64,000 bases of DNA from JACIYW01 sp014359745. GTDB lineage: Bacteria; Pseudomonadota; Alphaproteobacteria; Rhodobacterales; Rhodobacteraceae. The translations under genes were made by a program, and so were the position numbers. Below, piece after piece: positions 55,605-64,000 of the stretch. Position 1 is the first letter of the stretch. Every line of letters begins with the position of its first letter. The stretch is from positions 133,233 to 197,232 of the forward strand of contig JBNPWE010000005.1 of the NCBI GenBank assembly GCA_050433985.1. The letters run 5' to 3'. Below the pieces are notes generated by a model. It did no database searches, had not been told where the DNA came from, and saw only the letters and a program-made list of their open reading frames with translations.

Positions 55605-57044
55605 ATGAACTCTGCCGATTTCGCCACCGTGCTGCCAGAGATAGCATTGGCGGCCTTTGCCCTGGCGGCGCTGATGTTCGGGGCCTTCACCAGCAAGGAC
55701 AAGGCCGCGCCGGCGCTGGCCTGGGCCACGGTGATCGTGTTCGTGCTGCTGGCGCTTTGGGTCGGCACCACGGCTGCGGGCACCCGCACCGCCTTTGGCG
55801 GCATGTTCATCAGCGATGGCTTTGCCCGCTTTGCCAAGGTGGTGATCCTGCTGTCGGCCGCCGCCATTCTGGCCGCGGGACAGGATTACATGGTGCGCCG
55901 CAATCTGCTGCGGTTCGAATATCCGGTGCTGATCGCGCTGTCGGTCGTGGGCATGATGATGATGGTGTCGGCGGGCGATCTTATGGCGCTTTACATGGGG
56001 TTGGAACTGCAAAGCCTGGCGCTTTATGTCGTGGCCTCCATCAACCGCAATTCGGAAAAATCGACCGAGGCCGGGTTGAAATATTTCGTTCTGGGCGCGT
56101 TGTCTTCGGGCATCCTGCTTTATGGTGCCTCGCTGATCTATGGTTTCGCCGGAACCACGCTGTTTGCGGGCATCATTTCGACGGTGGCCGCGGGCACGGT
56201 GCCGCTGGGCGTGCTGTTCGGGCTGGTGTTCATGCTGGCGGGGCTGGCGTTCAAGATCTCGGCGGTGCCGTTCCACATGTGGACGCCCGATGTTTACGAG
56301 GGCGCGCCAACCCCGGTCACGGCGTTTTTTGCCACCGCGCCCAAGGTGGCGGCGATGGCGCTGCTGGCGCGGCTGGTGCATGATGCCTTCGGCACCGTGC
56401 CGGGCGATTGGGGGCAGGTGGTGGGATTTTTGGCCGTGGCCTCGATGTTCCTTGGCTCGATCGCGGCGATCGCGCAGCGCAATATCAAGCGGCTGATGGC
56501 CTATTCCTCTATCGCGCATATGGGGTTTGCGCTGGTCGGGCTGGCGTCGGGCACCGCCTTGGGTGTGCAGGCGATGCTGGTCTACATGGCGATCTATGTG
56601 ACGATGAACATCGGCACCTTTGCCTTTATCCTGTCGATGGAACGCGATGGCACCCCGGTGACTGATATCCGCAGCCTGAACATGTATTCCAAACGCGAGC
56701 CGCTCAAGGCGCTGGCGCTGCTGGTACTGATGTTCAGCCTGGCGGGGGTGCCGCCGCTGGTGGGGTTCTTTGGCAAGTTCTATGTGCTGCGCGCCGCGGT
56801 GTCGGCCGATATGACCTGGCTGGCGCTGGCGGGTGTGGTGGCTTCGGTCATCGGGGCGTTCTATTACCTGCGCATCGTCTTTTACATGTATTTCGGCGAA
56901 GAGGGCGAGGTGCTGGATGGCAGCATGTCCGCCGCGCAATGGGGCCTGTTGATGGCGTCGGCGCTGATCATGGTGGCGGGTGTGGTCAACCTTTTCGGGA
57001 TCGAGGGGCTGGCGGCGGCGGCGGCGGAAACGCTTGTCCGCTGA
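55605..57044 (+). CDS. nuoN: NADH-quinone oxidoreductase subunit N
   Basis: A 479-residue antiporter-like subunit (ND2). YMGLELQSLALYVVASI holds the key Glu, KISAVPFHMWTPDVYEGAPTPVTAFFATAPKVAA and NIKRLMAYSSIAHMGFALVG are signatures. AAGGACC precedes the ATG. Its end overlaps the birA start by 11 bases. Confidence 0.97.
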   Translation: MNSADFATVLPEIALAAFALAALMFGAFTSKDKAAPALAWATVIVFVLLALWVGTTAAGTRTAFGGMFISDGFARFAKVVILLSAAAILAAGQDYMVRRNLLRFEYPVLIALSVVGMMMMVSAGDLMALYMGLELQSLALYVVASINRNSEKSTEAGLKYFVLGALSSGILLYGASLIYGFAGTTLFAGIISTVAAGTVPLGVLFGLVFMLAGLAFKISAVPFHMWTPDVYEGAPTPVTAFFATAPKVAAMALLARLVHDAFGTVPGDWGQVVGFLAVASMFLGSIAAIAQRNIKRLMAYSSIAHMGFALVGLASGTALGVQAMLVYMAIYVTMNIGTFAFILSMERDGTPVTDIRSLNMYSKREPLKALALLVLMFSLAGVPPLVGFFGKFYVLRAAVSADMTWLALAGVVASVIGAFYYLRIVFYMYFGEEGEVLDGSMSAAQWGLLMASALIMVAGVVNLFGIEGLAAAAAETLVR

Positions 57045-57819
57045 CGGCTGGCCCGATGGGGTGGGCCGCATCATCCTGGATGCGGTAGACAGCACCAATG
57101 CCGAGGCGGCGCGCCGCGCGCCCGCGCTGGATCGCCCGACATGGATCATGGCGCGCGCGCAGACGGCGGCGCGCGGGCGGCGCGGGCGGCCTTGGGCCAC
57201 GACCACCGGAAATCTGGCCGCCACGCTGGTGATGCGGCCGGGGTTTGGCCCGCAGGCGGCGGGGCTGCGGTCTTTCGTGGCGGCGCTGGCGCTGTTTGAT
57301 GCGCTGGTGGCGGTGACGGGCCGGGCAGGGGCCTTTGCGCTGAAATGGCCCAATGACGTGCTGCTGCATGGCGGCAAGCTGGCCGGGATCTTGCTGGAAG
57401 GCGCGGGAAGCGGTGGGCAGGTTTCTCATCTGGCCATAGGCATCGGCGTGAACCTTGCCACCGCCCCCGGCGCGGATGCGGTTGAGGCGGGCGCGCTGCG
57501 CCCCGTCTCTCTGGCTGGGGAAACCGGATTGCGGATCGCGCCCGAGGAATTCCTGCCCCACCTTGCCGCCGCCTTCGCGCAGTGGGACGGGCAGTTGCAG
57601 GCCATGGGCTTTGCCCCGCTGCGCGACGCCTTCATGGCGCGCGCGGCCAACGTCGGCGCCGTGATAGAGGCGCGCACCGGATCGCAGGTGATCACCGGCA
57701 GGTTTGACAGCCTTGACGAGACCGGCGCATTGATACTGATCACCGATCAGGGCCGCCGCGCCATTGCCGCGGCCGAAGTGTTCTTCAGGCAGGAGGCGGG
57801 CCATGCTGCTGGCGATTGA
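57034..57819 (+). CDS. birA: biotin--[acetyl-CoA-carboxylase] ligase
   Basis: A 261-residue biotin protein ligase. DAVDSTNAEAARR, the biotin-AMP loop ARGRRGRPWATTTGNLAATL and FALKWPNDVLLHGGKLAGILLEG are diagnostic. The N-terminal helix-turn-helix of E. coli BirA is missing, so it is enzyme only. The start is a TTG at 57034 within the nuoN end; a GTG at 57061 is less likely because it would cut into the conserved N-terminus. It would modify carboxylase subunits such as that encoded at 37711. Confidence 0.92.
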   Translation: MSADGWPDGVGRIILDAVDSTNAEAARRAPALDRPTWIMARAQTAARGRRGRPWATTTGNLAATLVMRPGFGPQAAGLRSFVAALALFDALVAVTGRAGAFALKWPNDVLLHGGKLAGILLEGAGSGGQVSHLAIGIGVNLATAPGADAVEAGALRPVSLAGETGLRIAPEEFLPHLAAAFAQWDGQLQAMGFAPLRDAFMARAANVGAVIEARTGSQVITGRFDSLDETGALILITDQGRRAIAAAEVFFRQEAGHAAGD

Positions 57820-58582
57820 TTGTGGCAATACCAATACCGTGTTTTCGATCTGGGATGGCACGCGGTTTCTGGCGACCTGGCGCACCTCGACCGAACATCA
57901 GCGCACCGCCGATCAGTATTATGTCTGGCTTTCAACGCTGATGCAGTTGCACAAGCTGGATGTGGCGATCACCGAGGTGATCATCTCTTCGACCGTGCCG
58001 CGCGTGGTGTTCAACCTGCGGGTTCTGTGCAACCGGTATTTCGATTGTCGTCCGCTGGTGGTGGGGCGTGCGGAATGTCTGCTTCCGGTCAATCCGCGTG
58101 TCGATCAGGGCACCACGGTGGGCCCGGATCGCCTGGTCAACACGGCGGGCGCCTTTGACCGCTACGGCGGCGACCTGATCGTGGTGGATTTCGGCACCGC
58201 CACCACATTCGACGTGGTGGCCGCGGATGGGGCCTATATCGGCGGGGTGATCGCGCCGGGCGTCAACCTGTCGCTCGAGGCGCTGCATTCCTCCGCCGCC
58301 GCGCTGCCGCATGTCGATGTAACGCGCCCGCAGGTGGTGATCGGCACGAATACGGTTGCCTGCATGCAGTCGGGCATTTACTGGGGCTATATCGGTTTGA
58401 TCGACGGTATCGTGCGTCAGATACGCGCTGAACGCGACCTGCCGATGCGGGTGATCGCCACCGGCGGCCTTGCGCCGCTTTTCGATCAGGGATTTTCGCT
58501 GTTCGACAGCGTCGACGACGATCTGACCATGCATGGTCTGACCGTCATACATGACTATAACAAAGGTTTGGAAAACGCATGA
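57803..58582 (+). CDS. coaX: type III pantothenate kinase
   Basis: A 259-residue ASKHA-fold kinase catalysing the first step of coenzyme A synthesis. LLAIDCGNTNTVFSIWDG (ATP phosphate loop), GPDRLVNTAGAF and VVDFGTATTFDVV are characteristic of CoaX. AGGAGG precedes the ATG at 57803. It overlaps birA by 17 bases and ribonuclease J by four. Confidence 0.95.
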   Translation: MLLAIDCGNTNTVFSIWDGTRFLATWRTSTEHQRTADQYYVWLSTLMQLHKLDVAITEVIISSTVPRVVFNLRVLCNRYFDCRPLVVGRAECLLPVNPRVDQGTTVGPDRLVNTAGAFDRYGGDLIVVDFGTATTFDVVAADGAYIGGVIAPGVNLSLEALHSSAAALPHVDVTRPQVVIGTNTVACMQSGIYWGYIGLIDGIVRQIRAERDLPMRVIATGGLAPLFDQGFSLFDSVDDDLTMHGLTVIHDYNKGLENA

Positions 58583-60252
58583 AGAAAGACCGCCTAATCT
58601 ACCTGCCCCTTGGTGGCGCGGGCGAGATCGGCATGAACTGTTACGTCTATGGTTACGGTCCCGAGGGCAAGGAACGCCTGATCCTCGCGGATTGCGGCGT
58701 GACTTTTCCCGATATGGATACCTCTCCCGGTGTCGATCTGATCCTGCCCGATATTGCCTGGCTGGCCGACCGCGCCGACCGGCTGGAGGCGATTTTCATC
58801 ACCCACGCGCATGAGGATCACATCGGCGCGCTGGCGCATCTGTGGGCGCGGCTGAAGGCGCCGGTTTACACCCGCCGCTTTACCGCCGTCCACGCCAAGC
58901 GCAAGATGGAGGAGATGGGCCAATCCCCCGCCCATGTGAACATTGTGGGCCCGATGCCCGAGGTGGTCAAGGCCGGGCCGTTCACCGTGCAGTTCATGCC
59001 GGTCAGCCATTCGATCCCCGAAAGTTCCGGCCTGATCATCGACAGCCCGGCAGGGCGCATCGTGCATACCGGCGATTTCAAGTTGGATGAAACACCGGGC
59101 CTTGGCGAACCCTTTGACCGCGCGGCATGGGAAGCGGTGGCCGCCGAGGGCGTCAAGGTGCTGGTCTGCGATTCCACCAATATCTTTTCCCAGCATCCCG
59201 GCCGTTCCGAGGCCTCGATCGCGCCCGCGATCACCGATCTGATCCGGGGCGCCAAGGGCATGGTGGTTGCCACCACCTTTGCCTCGAACGTGTCGCGGCT
59301 GAAAACCCTGGCCGAGGCCGGGATCGCGGCGGGCCGTTCCGTCTGCTTTCTGGGGCGGGCGATGAAGCGCATGATCTCTGCCGGGATCGAAAGCGGGGTG
59401 ATCACCGATTTCCCCAACACCATCTCATCGGAAGATGCGCAGGGCACCCCGCGCGGCAAGCTGATGCTGATCGTGACCGGATCGCAGGGCGAACGGCGCG
59501 CCGCATCGGCGCAGTTGTCGCGCGGCAAATATCTGGGGCTGGAGGTGAAAGACGGCGATACCTTCCTGTTTTCGTCGAAAACCATTCCGGGCAATGAACG
59601 CGGCGTGATTTCGATCATGAATGCCTATTCGGAAAAGGGCGTGGATGTTGTTGATGACAACGACGGCCTTTACCACGTCTCGGGCCACGCCAACCGCCCG
59701 GATCTGGAGGAAGTGCACCGCCTGATGAAACCGCAGATGCTGGTGCCGATGCATGGCGAACACCGCCACTTGCGCGAACATGTGCGGCTGGCGCGTGCCA
59801 ACGGCATTGCTTCGGCCATTGTCACCAACGGCACCATGGTCGATCTGACCGGCGATGCGCCCAAGGTGGTCGATCATGTCGAAACCGCGCGCGTCTATCT
59901 GGATGGCACTGCGTTGGTCGGCGCGATGGACGGCATCGTGCGGGACCGTATCCGCATGGCGCTGAACGGTCATGTGATGGTGACGATGATCATCGACGAA
60001 GGCGGCGTGCCGCTTGGCAGCCCCTGGGCCGATCTGATGGGTCTGCCAGAGGCGGGGCGTTCACGCAAACCGCTGGGCGACGAGATCGAAGAGGCGCTTG
60101 GCGCCGCCATCGAACACGCCGACCGCAAGACCCTGCGCGACGATGCCAAGATCGAAGAGGCGCTGCGCCGCGTGGTGCGCAATGTCTCGATGGACGAGAT
60201 CGGCAAGAAGCCCGAGGTCACGGTGATCGTCAGCCGCCTTCTGGATGATTAA
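58579..60252 (+). CDS. rnj: ribonuclease J
   Basis: A 557-residue metallo-beta-lactamase/beta-CASP ribonuclease with 5'-exo and endo activity in RNA decay and maturation. The zinc-binding HAHEDHIGAL motif, GDFKLDETP and the beta-CASP blocks (VVATTFASNVSRLKTL, VTGSQGERRAA, HVSGHANRPDL) are present. The C-terminal domain continues to about residue 555. It ends the birA-coaX-rnj string. Confidence 0.95.
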   Translation: MKKDRLIYLPLGGAGEIGMNCYVYGYGPEGKERLILADCGVTFPDMDTSPGVDLILPDIAWLADRADRLEAIFITHAHEDHIGALAHLWARLKAPVYTRRFTAVHAKRKMEEMGQSPAHVNIVGPMPEVVKAGPFTVQFMPVSHSIPESSGLIIDSPAGRIVHTGDFKLDETPGLGEPFDRAAWEAVAAEGVKVLVCDSTNIFSQHPGRSEASIAPAITDLIRGAKGMVVATTFASNVSRLKTLAEAGIAAGRSVCFLGRAMKRMISAGIESGVITDFPNTISSEDAQGTPRGKLMLIVTGSQGERRAASAQLSRGKYLGLEVKDGDTFLFSSKTIPGNERGVISIMNAYSEKGVDVVDDNDGLYHVSGHANRPDLEEVHRLMKPQMLVPMHGEHRHLREHVRLARANGIASAIVTNGTMVDLTGDAPKVVDHVETARVYLDGTALVGAMDGIVRDRIRMALNGHVMVTMIIDEGGVPLGSPWADLMGLPEAGRSRKPLGDEIEEALGAAIEHADRKTLRDDAKIEEALRRVVRNVSMDEIGKKPEVTVIVSRLLDD

Positions 60253-60271
60253 TCGCCGGGGTGCTGCGGGG

Positions 60272-60320
60272 CTAACGCAAGCTAACGATACTTGACTAAC
60301 GCAAGATAACGATGTAAGTT
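60272..60320 (+). promoter_or_regulatory. promoter/operator of the RES-Xre pair with repeated TAACG boxes
   Basis: Two 18-base copies of CTAACGCAAG(C/A)TAACGAT start at 60272 and 60296. This gives four TAACG boxes 10, 14 and 10 bases apart, followed by an inverted TTAG. TTGACT (60292-60297) and TAAGTT (60315-60320), 17 bases apart, form a promoter that the second copy covers. AAGGAGG stands before the first gene. Binding by the antitoxin, with autorepression, is the natural inference. Confidence 0.65.
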
Positions 60321-60337
60321 AGGACAAGGAGGTATCC

Positions 60338-60982
60338 ATGCCCCAACTGTCTTATATACACAGCCCCGATCAAACGGCCCCTGCATCCGATAACGGCACT
60401 CGCCGGGATATCCGCCTGATCAATGCGGCCCTGGCCGATGCCGGGCAGCGCCAGATTGCCGAGACACTTCTTGCCACCGCCGCCCGTCTGATTGGCCATG
60501 CGCGCGCGGGCAGGGCGGTGGCGCGCCCGCTGGATCAGGCGGCACTATCGGCGCTTGGGCGTCTGGGCGTTGATGGGGCCGAGGTGATGGAAGACGCGGC
60601 GTTCTACGGCTCGGATTCCGTCGCGGGCGGGGTTGCGGCGCGCGTGCAGGTTGTTGGCGATGCGGTGCCGCTGGCGCGGGTCGCGCGGCTGATCGGCGTG
60701 TCGGACAGCCGTTTGCGTCAGCGCATTGGCGCGGGCACGCTGATCGCCGTTGCGCGCCCGCACGGGCGGGGCTGGTTGATCCCGTCGTTTCAGTTGACCG
60801 AAACGGGCGAGGTGCCGCACCTGGCGCGGGTGCTGTCGGCCCTGCAACGCACCCTGTCGGCCGAGGCGCTGGCGCGTGCCTTTACCCTGCCCAATGACGA
60901 TCTTGGCGGGCAGTCGCCGCGCGACTGGTTGATTTCGGGCGGTGATCCCGCCCCGGTGCAGCGCCTGATGGCGGCGCTGTAA
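60338..60982 (+). CDS. antitoxin of the Xre/MbcA/ParS (DUF2384) type
   Basis: A 214-residue protein with a variable N-terminus, a DNA-binding-like middle (VPLARVARLIGVSDSRLRQRIGAGTL), and a C-terminal part with the DUF2384 pattern (W-(L)ISGGDPAPVQRLM). It lies six bases before a RES-domain gene with its own operator repeats upstream, the layout of RES-Xre toxin-antitoxin operons. It is longer than the usual Xre antitoxin of about 150 residues. Confidence 0.7.
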   Translation: MPQLSYIHSPDQTAPASDNGTRRDIRLINAALADAGQRQIAETLLATAARLIGHARAGRAVARPLDQAALSALGRLGVDGAEVMEDAAFYGSDSVAGGVAARVQVVGDAVPLARVARLIGVSDSRLRQRIGAGTLIAVARPHGRGWLIPSFQLTETGEVPHLARVLSALQRTLSAEALARAFTLPNDDLGGQSPRDWLISGGDPAPVQRLMAAL

Positions 60983-60988
60983 ACGGCG

Positions 60989-61663
60989 ATGGATCATCTG
61001 CCCCTGCCGCCGGGCAGTGCGGCGTTACGCGCCATCGCGTCGGCCATCCACACCCTCGCCAAGGGGCGCGAGCTGGCGCGCATCTGGTTTGCGGATAGCC
61101 GTCATCCCACCGGCTTTGCGCGGATGCGGCATTTCGGCCCGACCGCGTCGCGCTTTGACCACCACCTGGCCGGGCCGGGCGGCGCGCCGGTGAACGGCGC
61201 GCGCGCGATCCTTTACGCGATCGAGGTGCCCGATACTCCCCCCAAAACCGATCACGCCTTCGTCGCAGCCCTGGCTGAGGTGTTTCAGCAAACCCGCACC
61301 ATCGATCTGGGGCGCGAGGCGCCGCGCTTGACGCTTTGGCGCGCGGCAGATGATCTGCCGCTGCTGGATCTGACAGAGTACTGGACAACAAAGGTCGGCG
61401 CCTCTGCGGCGCTTTCCAGCGGCCCGCGCGACATCACCCGCGCCTGGAGCAGGGATTTCCACGAGGCGTATCCGCAGATCGCGGGACTGCGCTATCGCAG
61501 TGCGATGTCGGGGGGGCAGGCCATTGCGCTGGCGCTTTACGAACGGGCATCGGCCACATTGCCCGCCGCACCCGTGCTTGATCTGCCGCTTGACCATCCG
61601 GCGTTGCGCGCGGCGCTGGTACGGGGGGCACAGCGGCTGGGCTATACCATTTTGCCGGCCTGA
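60989..61663 (+). CDS. RES-domain toxin
   Basis: A 224-residue protein of the RES family, toxins that degrade NAD+ or modify proteins with ADP-ribose. The Arg of ELARIWF (about residue 31), the FGPTASRFDHH block, ILYAIE, the likely catalytic Glu in ALAEVFQQ and the Ser in GLRYRSAMSGG follow the family pattern. It is coupled to the antitoxin gene. Activity is inferred from family and context only. Confidence 0.75.
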   Translation: MDHLPLPPGSAALRAIASAIHTLAKGRELARIWFADSRHPTGFARMRHFGPTASRFDHHLAGPGGAPVNGARAILYAIEVPDTPPKTDHAFVAALAEVFQQTRTIDLGREAPRLTLWRAADDLPLLDLTEYWTTKVGASAALSSGPRDITRAWSRDFHEAYPQIAGLRYRSAMSGGQAIALALYERASATLPAAPVLDLPLDHPALRAALVRGAQRLGYTILPA

Positions 61664-61721
61664 AAGGCGCAGGTCGCGCCCGCAGGTACGGGCGCGCGGC
61701 AGGGGTTGGATCAGGGGCGGA

Positions 61722-63272
61722 TCAGGATTCGGCGGCGGGCTGAAAGCTGCGCATCAGGAAATCGGGCACATGATCGCCCATTCCCACAACCCGGTCATCG
61801 CGGCGATTGTTGTCATTGCGCGCACCTGATCGCGGGGCGGGGCGGCGGTTTGGTTCGCGGCCGCGGCTTTGATCTGACGCCGCTTGTGGCGACGGTTCGG
61901 TGGGCCCCGATGCGGTTTCTGCCGGGCGTTCGATCTGGGGTTCGGGTGCCTCTGTCGCGGGTTGCGGCTGCGCAGGCGCAGCGACATCCTGGGCTGTTTC
62001 GGCCACCGCCGCCTTGCCGCCCTTGCCCCGCGAGGCTGTGCGCGATCGCGCCCGCGCGGGCTTTTCGGAACGTCCCGCCTCGGGGTCGACGCCCTGCGCG
62101 GTTTCGGTCGGCGCCTCTTTCAGCTTGACGGGATTGTCCATCGGCGGGATTTCCATCTTGATCAGGTCAAGAATGGCGGCAAGATACTTGTCATCCGAAG
62201 GGCTGGCGATGGTGATAGCCTTGCCCTTTCGCCCGGCACGCCCGGTGCGGCCGATGCGGTGGATGTAATCCTCGGGGTGGCTTGGCACATCGAAATTGAA
62301 CACATGGCTGACGGCGGGCACGTCAAGCCCGCGCGCCGCCACATCGGACGCGATCAAAAGCCGGATCGACCCGTCGCGAAACCCGTCCAGCGTGCGGGTC
62401 CGCACCGATTGGTCAAGATCGCCGTGAATGGGTGCCGCGTCAAACCCGTGCTGTTTAAGCGATTTCGCCACCACATCCACATCGACCTTGCGGTTGCAGA
62501 AGATGATGGCGTTGGTGCACCCTTCGCCCTCTGACTGGATCAGCGTGCGCAGGATGGCGCGTTTTTCGGCGAATGTCTGATCCTTGCGCGACGGTTTGAA
62601 CCGCACAAGCCCCTGATCGATGGTCAAGGATGCCGTGGCCTGGCGCGCCACTTCGATCCGCGCGGGCGCGGTCAGGAAGGTGTTGGTGATCCGCTCGATC
62701 TCGGGCGCCATGGTGGCGCTGAAGAACAGCGTCTGGCGGGTGAAGGGGGTAAGCTGGAATATACGCTCGATATCGGGGATGAACCCCATGTCAAGCATCC
62801 GGTCGGCCTCATCCACCACCATGATCTGCACACCGGTGAGCAAAAGCTTGCCGCGTTCGAAATGATCGAGCAGGCGGCCGGGCGTGGCGATCAGCACGTC
62901 AACGCCCCGGTCGATCAGCTTGTCCTGTTCGCCGAAGGAAACGCCGCCGATCAGCAGCGCCTTGGTCAGCTTGGTATATTTGGCGTAGATATCGAAATTC
63001 TCGGCCACCTGCGCGGCCAGTTCGCGCGTGGGGGCCAGAACCAGGCTGCGCGGCATCCGCGCCCGCGCCCGGCCACGGCCCAGCAGCGTGATCATCGGCA
63101 GAACGAAACTGGCGGTCTTGCCGGTGCCGGTCTGGGCGATGCCCAGAACGTCGCGCCCTTCAAGGGCGGGCGGAATGCCCTGCGCCTGAATGGGCGTAGG
63201 GGTTTCATAGCCCGCGTCAGCAATGGCTTTCAGGACCTTGGGGTCCAGCGACAGATCGGAAAATTGAGTCAT
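61722..63272 (-). CDS. RhlE-like DEAD-box RNA helicase
   Basis: A 516-residue RNA helicase. Motifs in order: PTPIQAQGIP (Q), AQTGTGKT (I), PTRELAAQV (Ia), VDEADRMLDMGF (II, DEAD), FSATM (III), IIFCNRKVDVD (IV) and HRIGRTGRAGRKG (VI). The last 130 residues are a low-complexity Ala/Pro/Arg-rich tail, typical of RNA-binding extensions of RhlE-type helicases. AAGGA precedes the ATG at 63272. Confidence 0.93.
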   Translation of the reverse strand: MTQFSDLSLDPKVLKAIADAGYETPTPIQAQGIPPALEGRDVLGIAQTGTGKTASFVLPMITLLGRGRARARMPRSLVLAPTRELAAQVAENFDIYAKYTKLTKALLIGGVSFGEQDKLIDRGVDVLIATPGRLLDHFERGKLLLTGVQIMVVDEADRMLDMGFIPDIERIFQLTPFTRQTLFFSATMAPEIERITNTFLTAPARIEVARQATASLTIDQGLVRFKPSRKDQTFAEKRAILRTLIQSEGEGCTNAIIFCNRKVDVDVVAKSLKQHGFDAAPIHGDLDQSVRTRTLDGFRDGSIRLLIASDVAARGLDVPAVSHVFNFDVPSHPEDYIHRIGRTGRAGRKGKAITIASPSDDKYLAAILDLIKMEIPPMDNPVKLKEAPTETAQGVDPEAGRSEKPARARSRTASRGKGGKAAVAETAQDVAAPAQPQPATEAPEPQIERPAETASGPTEPSPQAASDQSRGREPNRRPAPRSGARNDNNRRDDRVVGMGDHVPDFLMRSFQPAAES

Positions 63273-63416
63273 ATACGTCCTTGGAATTGCGGCATCGGGC
63301 CGCAAGGTGATGGGACGCAATGTTCCGGGCGCCCCGGCGTCTGAGTCGTTCGCAAACGAAATCCCCCGCTGGCTATAGAATTAACCGGCAAAGGTCAAGC
63401 GCTGCCCAAACCACCC

Positions 63417-64000
63417 CAGGGCTCCGAACTCATGTGACAGTGACAAGGGAGGATTTTTCTGAATCTTTGCGGCGGCACAACCATGGAGCCGCCGATGACC
63501 CTTTTGACCGAGACCCTTCCCCGCCGCTCGCGCCTGGCCGCGTTGCTCGATCACTTTGCTGTGGTCGAGGACCCGCGCGATGAGCGACGGATTTTGCATC
63601 CACTGCCGGAGATCCTGCTTCTGGTGGTCTGCGGGACCATCGCCGATTGCGACGATTACGAGGACATTGCGGCTTGGGGTGCCGCGCATATCGGCTTTCT
63701 GCGCAAGCACTTGCCCTATGCGCATGGCGTTCCGGGCGAGCGCTGGCTGACGATCCTGATGAACCGCATCAACCCCGCGCTCTTCGCTGCGGCCTTCGAG
63801 GGCTGGGTGCGCGAGAGCTGGCCGGGGAAAGCCGGGCTTGTCGCCATCGACGGCAAGACATCCCGGCGTAGCCATGATCGCGGGGCCGGGGCCGGACCGC
63901 TGCACCTGGTCTCGGCTTTCGCCACCACCGCCCGGCTGGTTCTGGCCGCCGAGGCGGTGCCCGACAAGGCCGGCGAAGTTGCCGCCATCCCGCCGCTGCT
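63417..64000 (+). mobile_element. ISAs1-family insertion sequence, left part
   Basis: The transposase at 63495 identifies an ISAs1-family element that continues beyond the window. The left end is placed at CAGGGCTCCGAAC (63417), since members of this family tend to begin with CAGGG. The boundary is a guess because the right end and target duplication are not visible. It inserted between the DEAD-box gene and whatever follows. Confidence 0.6.
63495..64000 (+). CDS. ISAs1-family transposase, N-terminal part
   Basis: The frame from the ATG at 63495 is open to the window end (168 residues visible). The N-terminal part matches DUF4338-free ISAs1 transposases: FAVVEDPRDERRILHPLPEI, LLLVVCGTIADCDDYEDI, and the start of the catalytic domain GLVAIDGKTSRRSHD with the first Asp of the DDE triad. 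The remaining catalytic residues lie outside the window, so intactness cannot be judged. Confidence 0.85.
   Translation, partial: MTLLTETLPRRSRLAALLDHFAVVEDPRDERRILHPLPEILLLVVCGTIADCDDYEDIAAWGAAHIGFLRKHLPYAHGVPGERWLTILMNRINPALFAAAFEGWVRESWPGKAGLVAIDGKTSRRSHDRGAGAGPLHLVSAFATTARLVLAAEAVPDKAGEVAAIPPL

Noticed and set aside
63381..63905. A 174-residue minus-strand frame at the right end
   Set aside because: It is the antisense of the ISAs1 transposase, whose plus-strand frame has the family motifs.

Overview
The window is GC-rich chromosomal DNA from an alphaproteobacterium, most likely a member of the Rhodobacterales (Rhodobacter/Roseobacter relatives). The sciP-ctrA pair, the rsmA-pdxA-surA-lptD-lptG-lptF block, an IalB-family protein, aerobic cobalt chelatase genes (cobS, cobT) and a 14-gene complex I operon with small accessory genes all point that way. 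No rRNA, tRNA or CRISPR array was seen. All functional calls come from reading motifs and gene order; no database search was run.

Left part (1-15.2 kb): the 3' end of recN; three small lipoprotein genes, two of them tandem paralogues; a minus-strand group of a sulfotransferase, an FAD-linked oxidase and a membrane-anchored protein of unknown function; a CLC chloride channel/transporter; a DUF427 protein; an aminopeptidase P; cobT and cobS; and an IalB-like protein. A gap of about 450 bases at 15.2-15.7 kb holds two intrinsic terminators facing the minus strand. They are best explained as the 3' ends of two tandem small RNAs.

Middle part (15.7-34.9 kb): a HerA-like ATPase, a Nudix hydrolase, the outer-membrane biogenesis block (lptF, lptG, lptD, surA) with pdxA and rsmA, then pepA-holC, a small lipoprotein gene behind a perfect CtrA box, mnmA, sciP, ctrA, ligA and recG. 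CtrA boxes and CcrM-type GANTC sites in front of ctrA and the lipoprotein gene indicate cell-cycle control.

Island (34.9-37.7 kb): an A/T-richer two-gene operon encodes an ABC/AAA-type ATPase and a PIN-like nuclease. About 500 gene-free bases with direct repeats flank it on each side. It looks horizontally acquired and is the best candidate here for an undescribed (probably defence or toxin-like) system. Next to it is a biotin-carrying acyl-CoA carboxylase subunit without its usual partner gene.

Complex I region (39.6-60.3 kb): nuoA-N with six extra genes inserted (a sulfotransferase, three small membrane proteins, a small lipoprotein and a carboxymuconolactone-decarboxylase-family protein), running on into birA, coaX and ribonuclease J. 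Most junctions overlap by 1-17 bases, so this is probably one long transcription unit with translational coupling. NADH oxidation by NuoEFG feeds the quinone module NuoBCDHI and the proton-pumping arm NuoAJKLMN.

Right end (60.3-64 kb): a RES/Xre-type toxin-antitoxin pair behind a repeated operator, an RhlE-like DEAD-box helicase, and the left end of an ISAs1-family insertion sequence that runs out of the window.
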